Assembly: GCA_947034895.1 (NCBI GenBank)
Contig: OX344762.1
Span: forward strand, 8,127,501-8,191,500
DNA length: 64,000 bases
DNA from: Rhytidiadelphus loreus
Taxonomy: Eukaryota; Streptophyta; Bryopsida; Hypnales; Hylocomiaceae
Direction: 5' to 3'
A model generated the notes under the pieces. That model saw only the letters and a list, made by a program, of their open reading frames with translations, had not been told where the DNA came from and ran no database searches. Both the position numbers and the translations under genes were made by a program. Shown here piece by piece: positions 10,459 through 23,032 of this stretch. Position 1 is the first letter of the stretch, and each line of letters opens with the position of its first letter.

Positions 10459-13400
10459 GAGGGTATTGATGAATAAAAGTGTTTGATGGATAATTTTCAA
10501 GAAATTGTAGAAAAGAAGAGTGAACTAGCTTGTTTGTCAAAGAACTCGGTAATTTCTAACTGACTACCTGATGTGGCCCTGGTGATAGGGCCACATTTTT
10601 CTAGGATTAAATTTTTGAGGATTCAAAGGGTCGAATGAATGATTTTCAAGTTCCTATTGAAACAAAGAGTGCACCTATTTTATCTAATGATTGGATCATT
10701 TCTTATGACTAGTACCTTAGTGATAGCTAGGCTCATTCCGTCTTTATAAGTTTAGGTACCAAATTGTTGTGAGTTAATTGCAAAATTCATTGGTTAATTT
10801 CTTAATTTTAGGCAATCCACTTTAGATGCAAATTTTGTGGGGTAAAGGATATAAATATTTTACATACATATATTTAAAAAATTATATTAAAAAATATATT
10901 TTATCTTTGAACTAAAATGACAATTTTGGAGTGGTTTTGGTGAGACAAAGTCATAAAACTTTAGGGGACAAAATAATTCACATGGAACTTAATTTGTCAT
11001 AAACATCATTATATCAAGTATTGAATGGCTAGAGTAATAATATATTAATTGATTTTTTGTCACCAAAGACATTATATTATTTAGCAAGGCAAAATGACCA
11101 CTTTAATTAAAAGGCAAAGAAAGAGGCACTAGTCACATGTTGAAAATGTTCCACAAACAAGTAATTGGAAGAAGAAGAAATGACATAATGCAATCAAGAA
11201 GCAAAATAGACCAGCATCTAATTAACTACAAAGGAAAATCCGACACATGTTTGTCTTATTTATTAAGAGCATCCACGCCTTATTGCAAATAAAATGGCAC
11301 ACAACATGGCTATAAAAGGCCTATGAGAGCCATTCCTCATTCCTCACCCTTCCAAACTCATCCCACCCATCAAAGGCCATGTCCACGGCTCCATCTCTTT
11401 CGACACATGTTTTCACCATGTGTCAAAAGTAAATACCAACTACATTTGATGCTCAATATTCCAAAATTGTAGTTGCAAAATGCTAGCCTTGGACATAAAT
11501 AGTTGTGGTTCCAAGTCATTATTTGAAGAGCATGTGAGATTTGCAACATTTGAGAGGGCAATGGTTGTACATGTCTAACCCCTCTGACCCCTAGAAAAAA
11601 AGTTTGAACTTGCCTAAGACTACAATGTGAGGATGCTCGAACTCTTTTTTTTCCATATTACTCAAGTTAATTCAATAAGTGATTTGGTGCCCACCCTAAG
11701 TATAAACACTAGTTCCTTAATTTGCAAATTATATAATTTTGTGAAGTTTACTAATACAAAAGTTCATAGTATTTTGAATGAAATAAATATATATTGTGGT
11801 TGGCTATATTATTTTCACACTAATGTGATTGCCATCCAATTTTCATCCAATTTTCATCTAAATCTCATCCAACTTTTTGCACTAATTAATTAGTCCAAGT
11901 GTTTCCATCCAAAATTCATTCAATTAAATAATATTTTCACCAATTGAAGAAGGACCCTTGTAACTTGACAAAGAGTGTTGTTAAGAATTTAGGAACAAAT
12001 GTTCTTCCATAATATGAGCTAATCTTACCTCTTTGCTCATTGAAAGGATGTTTTTTATGCTTTGAGCTTGAGACTTTAACAATATTTTAGGATTCCACGT
12101 GTTGTATTTTAGAGTGTATATATTATGACAATGTTTTGTACTTTTCAAACTCTTACACTAATTGGAATAACTTGTGTAGTGAATGAAATATTTTCTATTA
12201 GTGAACAACTTGTTACCATTGCTAATAATGTTATGAAACATGTGCTATAATTCTCAATATGAGCTATGGCAAGTCCACATCTAGTTGGATCAAACTCCAA
12301 ATTCCTTGTCCCTCAAGAAAAACTTGAGAATTTATTATTTTCTACATATGATAGAATTTGAAAAAAATGAACACATATTTAGAACAAATTAGAGGGGGGC
12401 ACAAAATACAAAATTAAGCACTCTAATACAAGGGGAGATTTTTACATTTATCCCCATGCAAAATAGTTTGGAATTTTTCCACCTTTGTTCTAAACTTCTA
12501 GCAAGCTTACATGTGGTCTTTACCTAAACCCTAAATCAATTGAAAACACCCTTTGGTATAGTGAAACAATGAATGAACCTCTTGCCATTTAAGTTCATTA
12601 AATTCATTAAATGCCAATTTTCCAATCCAATTCCAAACTCTTCATTTCCAATTCCAAAAATCTAAGCTCCAATTGCATATTCAATGCAATAAAACTACAA
12701 TAATTACGGTGAAAACACACCAAACCATAACATTGTTAATCAACTAAACCAATCGCCCTTAGAAATTGGGATAATCCTTCCTTAGATGCTTGGGAATGAA
12801 TTTAATTTAATGTGCAGGTTGTAATGTTAGTATCATTAGCTAATTGGAAAGTTGTCATGCTAGGGGCTCCCTCTTTTTGGAGGAGCAAAAGGAACCTCCC
12901 TAGTGTTGGTTAATAATGTTACAACTATTTGTGTACCCATTCTTGAAAAGTACACTTCCATTGAAAGCGTCCCTCAAAGTACAATTAAACTATTCGTTCC
13001 CATACTTAATTGCCATTGGTTGAGTGCTAATTCACGGGATTTTGGTATTATGACCAAGCCATTGTGATGGTTTCGAGTTCCACTTTGAAAATTCGTAGTA
13101 ATTACATGTCTTATATCCAAAACTTATATTTTTATATATAAAAAAATTCATGATTTTCAATTCCTACTAGTACAAAGATGTTTTTTCGGTTTGTTTTTTT
13201 CTAGAAAAAAAGTTGCCTCCAACTGTGCTGCCAATTGCTTCATTTGGATGGGTTTAGGGTGTTTCCACTTTAGGATGCAACAGAACCGCAAAAGTACGAT
13301 TGCTTCGTAACTTGAGCTGCAGACGGTCTCCCCTTCCCCTTGTTTCCCAATTTCTTCAGCGATTCTCCATGCTTCATCTGCACCAAAGCAACCCCCCCAC

Positions 13401-13500
13401 ATGCGCACACATGCAGCCCACGACGCCGTAGTAGTTAAGCTTCTACTGTATTGGCCATGAGTGCGCACACAGTCCAGTAAATTTTCACACAAGCAAATTT
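10459..13500. other. Long AT-rich spacer, no convincing gene
   Basis: A TATA-like tataaaaggc at 11311-11320 precedes a 17-codon ATG frame (11379-11432), but nothing recognisable follows. A - strand frame at 13157-13492 has no family signature and uncertain coding value. The region around 12800-13150 is plain AT-rich sequence. Confidence 0.4.
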
Positions 13501-15131
13501 AGAATTAATTAATTTCAGGGAGCATCTCTTCCGGCTTCCATGTGGACACGCTCACACGCCAAAGCAGCAAAACGGCACCACTGGCTCCATCACAGCTGTT
13601 GAATTGGGGCTTCCGATTGATCCACAGCTAGTCAAGAGAATGAATTGAAGACCTCTGCATGATTGATAATTGAAAGTCATTAAACAGGTTGACCTCAGAG
13701 CAGCAGGGTTGAAAAATCTCCCTCCCATACGTACTGTAGCTACAGTAGCTAGACAGACAGAGATCGTAGAATACGGCGAAGGGCACCAGCTCTTCTATCA
13801 AGTCCCGATTCACACCGTCGCGACGAGCATAAAGAAGCAAGGTGGCCTTAATTCGTGCGCGTGTGTGGTCTCGTCGGTGTGGCCGCAGCCTTCGTCACCG
13901 CGGGATGCCTTCCTAGTTCCTCCTCGCGAGATTCATCAAACGACTTGCTTGCATTGCGCTCTTGCGCCTTTGCTTTCGGAGTACGGGACGGATCTCGCAT
14001 TCAAGTGTGGCTGATCATCACTTGCTTTGGATCCTCGATCCTCGACTTGTGCGCGTGCACGCAGTTGCTGATCGTGCGCGACGACGAGTGAGCGCAGCTT
14101 GTTCCGCTTGTTCCGCTTGTACCGCTTGTTCCTTTGTTCTTTTGTTCGTCGCGACGCCACCTGCTGCGGGGACGTGGAGGCTAATTTTAGGGGGAAACGC
14201 ATAAAGTCGCGGCCTGCCCCAGGACCCGCGCGGATGCAGGCAGCCGTTGGGGGGAGGGGATAGGGGATGCTGTAGCTCTCCGGACTGGAAGCTTGGACCG
14301 CGAAGGTGCAGTTAGGCTAGGGCACTGTGGGTGTGGAGCGCTGAGAAATCGCTGCTCTTGCTCTTGTCCTTTGGATTGAAGTTAATTTCGGTGGGATCCA
14401 GAGGAAATGTGGAGCAGTTTACGTGGTTGGAGTGTCTAGGGCCGCATTTGCGTGGTTTGCTGTGGTTGGGTTGCAGGCATCTCTTCTACGACTTGGGGTT
14501 GTTCAGTTCCTCGTCTGCTGCTTCTCAAATTCTCTCGTTGCGGAAAGAATACGAGCTTGCGGAAGTGAGTTAAGCGCCGATTAGAGGGAGCCCTCCATGG
14601 CGGCGTTGTGAGTGCATGTGCATGCGGAGGACTTGGAGACATTCTTTTTCATGTTCGGGAATCCGTTGTCCTTGTGGAGTTTCTCGGTGTTTGCGTTTTG
14701 CACGTGTGTGTGTTTCCTCGGTTTCGGCAGCATTTTCCTGTGAGGTTTCGTAGCATCGTTGGGGAGGAAAAAGCGCGATAGAGTCCTCGGTAGTCGACAA
14801 CTGTTGGGCAATATAAATTGCTGCGGATTTCCCGTTGCGGTTGTGTGTTCTGGTAATCCGTTTTCCGTGGCCGCATTTCGCTGGTTTCCGTCTTGCTGGT
14901 TTCAGGGCGACATTACATGTGAATCCTTGGCTGGCAAGGAGAGCACGATGGGCTTGAGCAGGGCAGTATCTCGGCGGCGAGCTATGGTTAGTCTCCCTTC
15001 GACATTTGAGAACTAAGGCGAAGTACACCCGTAGACCTAAAAAGATTTAAGGCAGCATTTTAGGCCATATTGGAGTTCGGTATCAGCGGTTTTGAGTGCA
15101 TCGTTTTGGGGTTGGCGTTGCATCTAGTCAA
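13501..15131 (+). promoter_or_regulatory. GC-rich 5' region and probable leader of the MIZ1-like gene
   Basis: Base composition jumps from AT-rich spacer to a GC-rich, CpG-rich stretch, as expected of a promoter and 5' UTR of the gene starting at 15132. I could not fix a TATA box or transcription start. A 22-codon upstream ATG frame lies at 14948-15016 and ends 115 bp before the main start. Whether it is in the mature leader is unknown. Confidence 0.5.
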
Positions 15132-16141
15132 ATGGGGAAGAGCTTCGTGGATAGTAGAAAGGTGACGAGCAGCGTGAACGGGAAGTCGATGCTGGTGCCT
15201 GCCGACAAGCGAATCCCCAAGCCCAGGAAAGTGTCGTCTCTGCTGCGCGCCTTCTTCCACCTCTTGCCTCATCCCCTCTTCTCGTGCCGCGGCTCCGACT
15301 CGAATCTTGACAATCACCCGCAACCTGGCAACTGCGTCATCGGTAAGCTTTCTCGCCCCCTTGGAGTTCTGTCAATGCCATAGAACAGGGTTATCTTCCA
15401 CGATGTGTAATACGTTCTACCCGACGCTTAACACCCCCCTATCCTGTATCACAAGTGCTTTCGTAAAATACTTGAAGAATGTCAGCGAAATATTTGAGAA
15501 TATTTCGTAATGCTTGAATAATAAGAAGTCTTGTCTAACAAATAAGATAGAAGACATCTTATGCAACATGAAGTAGAGGCTTCACCTGCGTAACAAAACA
15601 TCCCAGCCATAGTCTAGCGCCGTTATTTCGCATGCAAAATGTCGTCGCACCAATCCCGTCGAAATGGTTTGCAGGCACATTGTACGGCCAACGCAAGGGT
15701 CACGTTTTCCTGGCGATTCAAGACGATCCGAAGTGCTTCCCCCTCTTCATCCTGGAGCTCGCCACTCCCACGAGCTCCCTAGTGAAGGAAATGGCCTCGG
15801 GGTTAGTCCGCATCGCCCTGGAGTGCGAGAAGACCACTGGCGAAGGCAAGCTGCTCCTCCAGGAATCCACCTGGTCCATGTTTTGCAACGGACGCAAGAC
15901 GGGGTACGCGACGCGGCGCGACTGCACAGAGATCGATCGCCACATCCTGACTCTCGTGCAGGCGGTGTCGATGGGCGCCGGCGTGCTGCCCATGGCCAAC
16001 GAAGGCTTCGAAGGCGAGCTCATGTACATGCGCGCGCGCTTCGAGCGCGTCATCGCGTCCGCGGACTCGGAGAGTTTCTACATGATGAACCCTGATGGCA
16101 GCGAAGGACCTGAGCTTAGCATTTTCCTCATGCGGGCTTAG
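15132..16141 (+). CDS. MIZ1-like: MIZU-KUSSEI 1-like protein (DUF617), 225 aa, two exons
   Basis: Exon 1 is 15132-15342 and exon 2 is 15675-16141. The 332-bp intron starts GTAAGC and ends TTTGCAG, splitting the Gly71 codon. The joined protein has a basic N-terminal region with SSLLRAFF, then the DUF617 domain at about residues 70-224. Its typical short blocks are all present: GTLYGQRKGHV, LVKEMASGLVRIALECE, CNGRKTGYATRRDC, GAGVLP, ELMYMRARFERV, DSESFYMMNPDG and GPELSIFL. Arabidopsis MIZ1 is needed for root hydrotropism and associates with the ER; the molecular activity of the family is not settled. The ATG at 15132 has a good context (A at -3, G at +4); an extension to 15096 would need GTG. 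The exons are GC-rich against AT-rich surroundings, as for the germin genes here. The gene looks intact. Confidence 0.9.
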
Positions 16142-17604
16142 CTGATCTTCCCTTCCCGTCCTGTTCTTTCCCTTAGCTTAGCTTTCCTTCCCTTCAAGCC
16201 TGTACCATAGGCATTGCATTATGCCGTCTTTAGTCTTTACATTGGGACTTATAACAGATTATCCCCTGTTTTACAATCCTTAAGGCCTTCACAGCGCCTG
16301 AAAAGTTTTTCCTCAAAACTCTTCCCCTGTTTTCTGATTTGCTGGTTCGAGACTTTCTTCTGGCACTAGCCTTAATCCTGTGTGACTACTGCGACGTCTA
16401 CTTCCGTTGAATCGTGGATTCAAGTTGGGGTTGCAACTGGTCTTCCTGGATGTGTACATGTGGGTTGGTAAACAGGAATCGTGATGCAGCGCGCATTCAG
16501 TTTTGTTTCTTACACATTTTTATTTTATTTTTTCATTTGAAGCGGAGGCAGTTGTCAGGGTTTTGGTGTTTGGCGAGCTTTTTAGCCTCTCAGCCTGTAC
16601 TTGACGTGTACATTAAATTGCGAGTTCCGGAGAAGCACACGTTCAAACTTCAAACTTGTCATTGGGGTTCCTTCTTTGCTGACTAGTTTGGGTTGATTCT
16701 TGGTTGAACATTTCTATTATTCCCCTCTTGTAGGTGTAGAATTTGACATGTAAATATGTAGACAGTGAGGGATTTAGTACTTGGGAATCTGCTACTTTGC
16801 ATAGCTAATCTGCTTGTGTATGCTGATTAAATTTCATAGAAAGGGTGCATTCATGACACATGGGTCTGCTTTAGGATGTGTCTATGCAACGTTAGTGATT
16901 CTTTGTATGTCTGAAAATCGGAAAGACGGACTTCTTGTGCTATTTTAGGTCGAACCAATTGTGCTCCAGAGTTTTCTAGGGTTCAGTAATCTAGGGTTTT
17001 CTAGTGATTGGGTATCACTGCGGAATCTTTTTTTTCTCTTTGCTGCTGAGGTAAGTTGTGCACGCCTTCATGAACCCTTGCCCAATGTTGAAGCCTGTAG
17101 AATGAATCCAGTTACTTTTGGTTTAGAATGGGAGAATTTAACGTCAAGACAGGACGTTGGGTCTGTTTTTTTTGACCTTGGAACGCTGGGCTGCTCACTG
17201 TAGAAATCATCCTTTTTGGTACCGCATGAATCATTTGCTTAAAAAAAATCTAAGAGCACTCATTGGAGGTCAAACTATTCTAAAGATGAACATTTGCACT
17301 TCTATCTTACATAAAAGGATTCTCCCACATTTTTAGATTGTTTTGTTATAGGGTTTTTGATTTGTCTTTTTCCTTGTGGATTGAGTCTATTCAAGGCTTC
17401 AAAGCTATAAACTTGGTTTGTCTTCATGTCATGACACTTGTCAATACTAGAATTAGATACACACCAACAGCCAGTTTTGATGCCCATCATTGATTAAATG
17501 CTAATAGCTAGGGTCCATTTTCAAATTTGAGATGAATGAAAAGAAATTAGAAGTTGCCAAAATATATTATGTGGTGCTTGCAATCATTTTTTTAGGTTAG
17601 GGTG
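16142..17604. other. 3' region of the MIZ1-like gene and unassigned spacer
   Basis: The first few hundred bases are pyrimidine-rich and probably 3' UTR. No canonical AATAAA was found close to the stop. Around 16960-17220 the sequence is moderately GC-rich with open frames but no recognisable product. Nothing else seen. Confidence 0.4.
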
Positions 17605-18538
17605 TTAACCCCTAAAGGACCAAGGCCTGAGAACTGCCTGAAAACACTCAAAACTGCCATACCTATATCAAGGAGTAAAAAAAATTGAAACATTGTTTTT
17701 TTTCCGTATCTAACCATAGGATCTTACACCTAACTAGTATGAGAGTGTGGAAAAAATTTCAGAATTTTTGACTGCTCAAATTGCAAGATATCTGCGTTTA
17801 AAGTGGAAGAAACAATTTTTTCAGCACATTGTGGGACTAGATATTTTGACTTTGAACATTTTTAACTTAAAATTTTTGCACTACAGAGTTTTGATCTTTA
17901 AATCTTTATAGTGGAGAATTGAGTTGAGAGTCTAGGTAAAAAAAAAATTAAAAAAAAATTAATTATCATTATTAAAAAAATTGTTAAGTAGAAGTAGGTA
18001 TGAAATAGAAGGAAAATCTAAAATATTCATATATTTTAGATGGAATTAAAATGCACTAATCCCAATGGTGAGATTGTTCTAGCAAGTAAATCAGTCCATG
18101 AAAAAAAAAATTGAAAATTTGAAAAATTGCATTCAAAAATGAATCCTACAAGTTATTTTTTTCAAGAAGATGCTCTAATTACCCGAAAAACAAGAATGTC
18201 CATAACTTTCTCATAGCATATCCAAATGAAATGAATCAAAGCTTTCCAGATAGAAAAAAACATAATATATGAGAAAAAATAATATTAAAAAGAAAATTCA
18301 AATTTTTGTCCATTTTTTTGGGCTGCCCGAGCTGCCCGCCGTCCCCTCCTTTGAGCTTATTTGGTCATAACTATTGTTCCTGGGTACCGATTTTGAAAAA
18401 AATTATATTCCCAAGAAGATAATCAACTTTTCTACCTCCAAAAGAAATTTCAAAAAATTAGGAGAAAATTTCAGCCCGTAGGTACCTGCCCGAAAACGCA
18501 TTTGTCCCCCAAAGGGACAATGGTCCTTTAGGGGTTAA
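17605..18538. mobile_element. TTAA-flanked MITE-like element, copy II (934 bp)
   Basis: Starts TTAACCCCTAAAGGACCA and ends TGGTCCTTTAGGGGTTAA: a perfect 18-bp inverted terminal repeat including the TTAA. It is the best-preserved member of the family in this window. The interior parallels copy I in the same orientation. It is non-coding. Confidence 0.85.
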
Positions 18539-18668
18539 GTAAAATTCAAAATAGTTGAAATGGTGTGAAGGTAGAGATAGACATCAAATGAAGGATAAAA
18601 ATCATTCCAATTGCATCTTTTATGGACCTCAATATAAAAAAAATCATTATCTATACCAACAATATAAT

Positions 18669-18760
18669 TTAACCCCTAATTGAAAGTTCCAAAGCATTTT
18701 CTTGCTCAAAAACCACTCAAAACTACCTTTTCATTGCATTGTTTATAGACCTAAATTTTT
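18669..18760. mobile_element. Left-end fragment of the TTAA family
   Basis: Begins TTAACCCCTAATTGAAAGTTCC and runs through accactcaaaactacctttt, as in the left ends of copies II and III. A duplicate ataccaacaatataat sequence precedes both this fragment and copy III, suggesting a local duplication of about 120 bp. Confidence 0.6.
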
Positions 18761-18789
18761 TTATTTATTATCCATACCAACAATATAAT

Positions 18790-19492
18790 TTAACCCCTAA
18801 AGTTCCAAGTCTTTTTTTCAAAATCACCATTTCTATTGCAAAGTGCAAAAACTATAGAAATTGTCATTTTTCACATATCTCACCATAGTGTCTTGCACTA
18901 GACTAGTATAAGAATGTGGTGAAGAACTTATATAAACTTTAACCATGTGGTATGCATAATATATGCATTTGAAATAAAACTACTTTTTAGCACCTTATGA
19001 GACTAAATTTTTAGGCTTTCAATCTTTTTAGCTTAAAATTTTTGCACTATCAATATTGAATTAAAAAAATTTATGTTGAAGAATTGAGTTGAAAGTCTAA
19101 GAAGTTAAAAAACAAAAATGCACTAGATTTTCTTTCTTAAAAAATTATTAAGTAGAAGTAAGTACAAGATTGAAGGAAAATGTAAATTCTCAATAGGTCT
19201 AAGATGGAATTGAAACGCAGTACTTCCAACTATGAGATTGTTCTAGTAAGCAAACAAAATCTTGTCAAACTTCTTTTTTTTGAAAAATTCAGAAAATTGT
19301 ACTACAAAATGTATCATGTATCCTATAAGTTGTTTTTTCAAGAAGATGCTTAGATTGTCCCAAAGAAGATTGTCTATAATTTGTTTTCCTATCTTCAAAA
19401 ATTAAAAAAATATCACGACAAAAATTGAGACCATAAGAACCTACTTGAAATCCATTTGGTCCCTTATGGGACAATGGGACTTTAGGGATTAA
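18790..19492. mobile_element. TTAA-flanked MITE-like element, copy III (703 bp)
   Basis: Starts TTAACCCCTAAAGTTCCAAG and ends GGGACTTTAGGGATTAA. Interior motifs (attgcactaga-like, aagaagatgct, gggacaatgggac) follow the order of copies II and VII, with internal deletions. Confidence 0.75.
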
Positions 19493-19740
19493 AAGTAAAA
19501 TCTATAACTATATAGATATTGAATAATTTTATTTTGGACATTTCACTATAAAAAAGATGGCCCCCATGAAAACCTTGTACATTTTTGAAGCTTTTGAAAT
19601 AAGAGTTGGCAGTCACCACCTTCATTGTATGCTTCAACAGCCATGCATAGAAAATATTGATGGTTGTCAATATGCTTACAACCATGTTCTTGGGGTTGCA
19701 AATTGATTTTTCATTGTATTGAAACTTGTGAATAAAGTGA

Positions 19741-20100
19741 CATTAGAGAAAAAAATGAAGCCTCCAAAACACTACACTAGCAGTAGCTGAACTACCCTCC
19801 CATCTTTTTATTTTGGCCAAATTCCCCCCCCCCTAAAATTGCCCACCTCAAATTTGTAGTTTTCAATGCTGCCAGTGGCACAAGAATCCAGTTTTACAAT
19901 TTTTTTTTCTCAAAAGAAAATAAGAAAATTTAGTCGCAGAAAAAAAAAAATTTTAGTCACCGAGGCTGATTGCTCTGGCGATATTCACCCAAGCTGACCT
20001 TCCTCTGTAGCTAGATTCCGGCTAGGGACTACTTTGAAAACAATAGCCTTGTTTGGTCACTTCGGAGCAGCCCTCCAGAGGCCTCATTTTTTCTCTAATG
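19741..20100. mobile_element. CATTAG-type MITE, first of two (360 bp)
   Basis: Starts CATTAGAGAAAAAAATGAAG and ends TCATTTTTTCTCTAATG, an inverted terminal repeat of about 23 bp with small mismatches. It shares the internal gatattcacc..gctgac motif with the next element. Non-coding. The target duplication could not be fixed. Confidence 0.7.
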
Positions 20101-20178
20101 TGTTAAAGGTCTTCGTTATTAATTAGTTACAATGAATTGCCTTGAGATCTCAAATCCAAAACTAATTTAATCTTCTCT

Positions 20179-20524
20179 CATTAGAGAAAGTCTGGGGTCT
20201 CAAGGGACCTTGAAATTTGTTTTTCTTTTGCAAAAAAAATCGTTTTCCTCCTATTTCCGCCCGCCTATATCTATAGTGACAGCAACCTAGAAATGGAAAT
20301 TAATGAATAAAAAATAGAGTAAAAAATAAATAAAAATTTCCAAGCTAAAATTTCTTTTTAAAAATTAAAATTAAAAAAAAAATTAAAAAAACTATCAGAT
20401 TTTGAGATATTCACCTTGGCTGACACCAAAGGTGCGGCACTTTTTGGGGTGACAGACCAAGCTCGAAGTAGCTTGGTCTGTCACCACGAGGTAGCCCTCT
20501 AGAGACCCCAAAATTTCTCTAATG
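20179..20524. mobile_element. CATTAG-type MITE, second of two (346 bp)
   Basis: Starts CATTAGAGAAAGTCTGGGGT and ends with ACCCCAAAATTTCTCTAATG. Same orientation as the element ending at 20100 and 78 bp from it. It contains the perfect hairpin at 20448-20485. Confidence 0.7.
20448..20485. repeat. Perfect hairpin, 16-bp arms, 6-nt loop
   Basis: Left arm ggtgacagaccaagct (20448-20463), loop cgaagt, right arm 20470-20485 exactly complementary. It lies inside a MITE, so a secondary structure of the element is the simplest reading. Confidence 0.9.
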
Positions 20525-21055
20525 AAATGAGTATTCTATATCCTTTCATTTTCCATTCAATCATCACACATTTCACATTCAATAATTCAAATGATCTCAT
20601 TATAAGAAATCTCAACCTTTAGAAAGGCCGCAAGTGTTGGAAAGAGTGGGGGGAGAGTTTGGTGCATTTACAATAAAAAAACCGCAATTTTTTAATTTAT
20701 TTTGTAGAATTTGACATGGCACTACTTGTGCCACATTAGCGCCACATCAGACTATTGACTTTTTTAATATAAAAATTATTATTATTGTTTTTAAAATTTA
20801 ATTTTTTCTAAAATTTTAATGGTTTGTATTTGCACCCTGGGGCTACTGAAAATGAAATCTTAATAGCCTTTCCAAGGGTTTAGAATTTTCCTAATGCATA
20901 TGGGTACCAGTAGTTAATATGACTATTAAATCCTAAAGTTCTTTTAAATTTGAAGTATTAGAGATAATCGGGTTTTTTTCTCAATTTTTTTTTTGTGAAT
21001 GGAAAATCAAACAAAATTCTAGAGGATCTAATTTTTACAAAGATCCAATGGTTGG
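20525..21055. other. AT-rich spacer
   Basis: No gene, repeat end or structured element recognised. Confidence 0.4.
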
Positions 21056-22294
21056 TTAACCCCTAAAGGACCGGATTGTGTTTTTTGGCTGTATAGAAAT
21101 TTTGGGCAGGTACCTACAAGCAAAGATTTTCATATTTGGGGCTGAAAATTTTAATAGAATGTGGGGGCAAGGTATATCTTTTATATGCACCAAATTTCAT
21201 GACATTTGGAAATACGAGTGAAAAATTATAGCCTAATATGTTACTTTTTTTTGTAACTGGGCAGTTTGGGCAGATAAAAAAAAAATCACTTTTTTCAGAA
21301 ACAAAAATTTGGAATTGATTTTCTAGAGTTTTATATACACGAAAAGCTTTGAATCATTCCGTTTTGATCAATGAGTCAAAAGTTATGAGGATTTTTTGTT
21401 TGCAGGTAGTTTTGGATTTCCTACTCTAAAATAAACTTTGAAATCCTTTATCTTATCCAATTTTCAATATTTTTGGACAAAAATAAAATCGTAGGATGTA
21501 GATACATTATTACAACATTTCGACCATTGGAATTGGAAATTTTCAATTCCATATTTAAATTGTAAATAATTTAGTATTTTCAATCATTCTCTACTACTAC
21601 CTACTTACTATTTTTTTCCTATATGTTGTACTATTCCAAATGATCTGAAAATTTTCAAGCATGTGGCCAACTTGTCTAGGAAAACAAATCCAAAGAAGCA
21701 CCATCATTTAGGTCATTTTTTCATAGAAATGTGAGCTTGTGAAGTGCAGCTGCCCTGCTTTTCGCAAGGTCAAAAAAATGATTTTAGTTAATTTGAATGC
21801 TTATATCTTGCAATCCACCCGGTGGAAATGTCTGAAATTTTTGATACTATATAATAAATACAAGACCCTATGGTTAGATATGTGAATTTTTTTTTTTTTT
21901 TTTTAATTTTGGTAGTTGTACTAGAAATGACAGTTTTGGAGCATTACATGTGTTTTGGCTCTCGGGGAGGGTTGCGAGTTCCCAACTCGACCCCCCCTGA
22001 GAACCGCTGAAATCCGCCGTTCCCAGCCTGTGCTGACCTGGCCGAGAGACGGCCAGGTCAGATTTTTCAGGAAAATAAAAAAAAAAATAAAAAAAAAAAC
22101 TTTGTTTCTCATTTTAAGGACTTAAATTTTTTTTTTTTTTTTTTTTTTTTCCAAAAAAAATAAAATTTGTCAGCGGCGTTCTTTGACTGCCGGGGGAACA
22201 ACGCCGGGAACGGCCCCGAAACGGCCCTTAAAATCCTGAAATCTCTTCTAATGTGTTTTTGGTGAAAGTATAGTGACGGTCCTTTAAGGATTAA
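21056..22294. mobile_element. TTAA-flanked MITE-like element, copy IV (1239 bp, inverted), probably with a nested insertion
   Basis: Starts TTAACCCCTAAAGGACC and ends GGTCCTTTAAGGATTAA. The interior reads as the reverse complement of copy II (ggcaggtacctac near the left end corresponds to gtaggtacctgcc near the right end of II). It is about 300 bp longer than copy II. The extra material is a GC-rich stretch (about 21957-22253) unlike the rest, which ends with atctcttctaatg, like the CATTAG-type MITEs, and contains a perfect 10-bp-arm hairpin at 22035-22059. Confidence 0.7.
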
Positions 22295-23032
22295 AAAGTT
22301 TTTTTTTATTATTGTTTTGCTCTCCAATTTGGGTAGGTAGAAATTTTTTTATTATGCTTTAAAATTTACATATTTTTTCCTTACTTTCCTAACTTGAGCG
22401 GTTGAGCCTATATTCAAATCTAAAGTCTTTAGATCTTTTTCCAAAGTAGAATTTAAATTAGGGGTCTTGAGAGCTTAACAATGCCACATTGTCAAAAGCT
22501 CCAGCAACCTTGAAAAAAACATTATGTTGCACATTACTCAATCATATCTTACACATACATTACTCTTTAACCCCAATATTTTTAAGCAAGATCCTTGTAC
22601 CAATCAAGAATAAGATCCTATGGGTACAAATTCTAAAAATTCAATAAATCTTTATTAATAATCTTATTTTTAGAAGATGTGGCAATTTTGGGAGTATTTT
22701 CTAATTTTTTACCTAGGAAACTTTAGGAGGTTATGTAGGTTTAGAATTTAGAATGATGAAAAAAGTACATATCAATGTGACAACCCAGGAAAAGCCACAT
22801 AAATTTTAAACAAAATATTCATAGTATACTTTATGCATCAATATGATAACTCAAGAACTTGTCATAAGTTCATTTTACATAAGGCTGAAGGTGGGTTCGA
22901 CATTGCAGTTTCAAATTTCTTCTATTAAACTTGTCCCAACCAAGAGGTTGTTCATTACAAAGACAAATCCAACTACAACCATTTGTACTGAAAATTTATT
23001 CACCTTAATTTGTTTCATTGAAGAAGATAGCA
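22295..23032. other. AT-rich spacer
   Basis: No gene seen. From about 23033 the sequence becomes homologous to 32902-33535. Confidence 0.4.

Noticed and set aside
11311..11432. TATA box plus 17-codon frame
   Set aside because: The TATA-like string is plausible but nothing downstream supports a gene. A solo LTR promoter is possible but has no identified ends.
13157..13492. 111-codon - strand open frame upstream of the MIZ1-like gene
   Set aside because: No recognisable motif, low coding character, and next to a GC-rich promoter region where chance frames are common.
15096..15131. N-terminal extension of the MIZ1-like protein to 15096
   Set aside because: The codon there is GTG; the ATG at 15132 has a good start context.
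17605..17625. Telomere-like CCCTAAA at the ends of the TTAA elements
   Set aside because: Only a single CCCTAAA per end and always part of the inverted terminal sequence, so it is not a telomeric tract.
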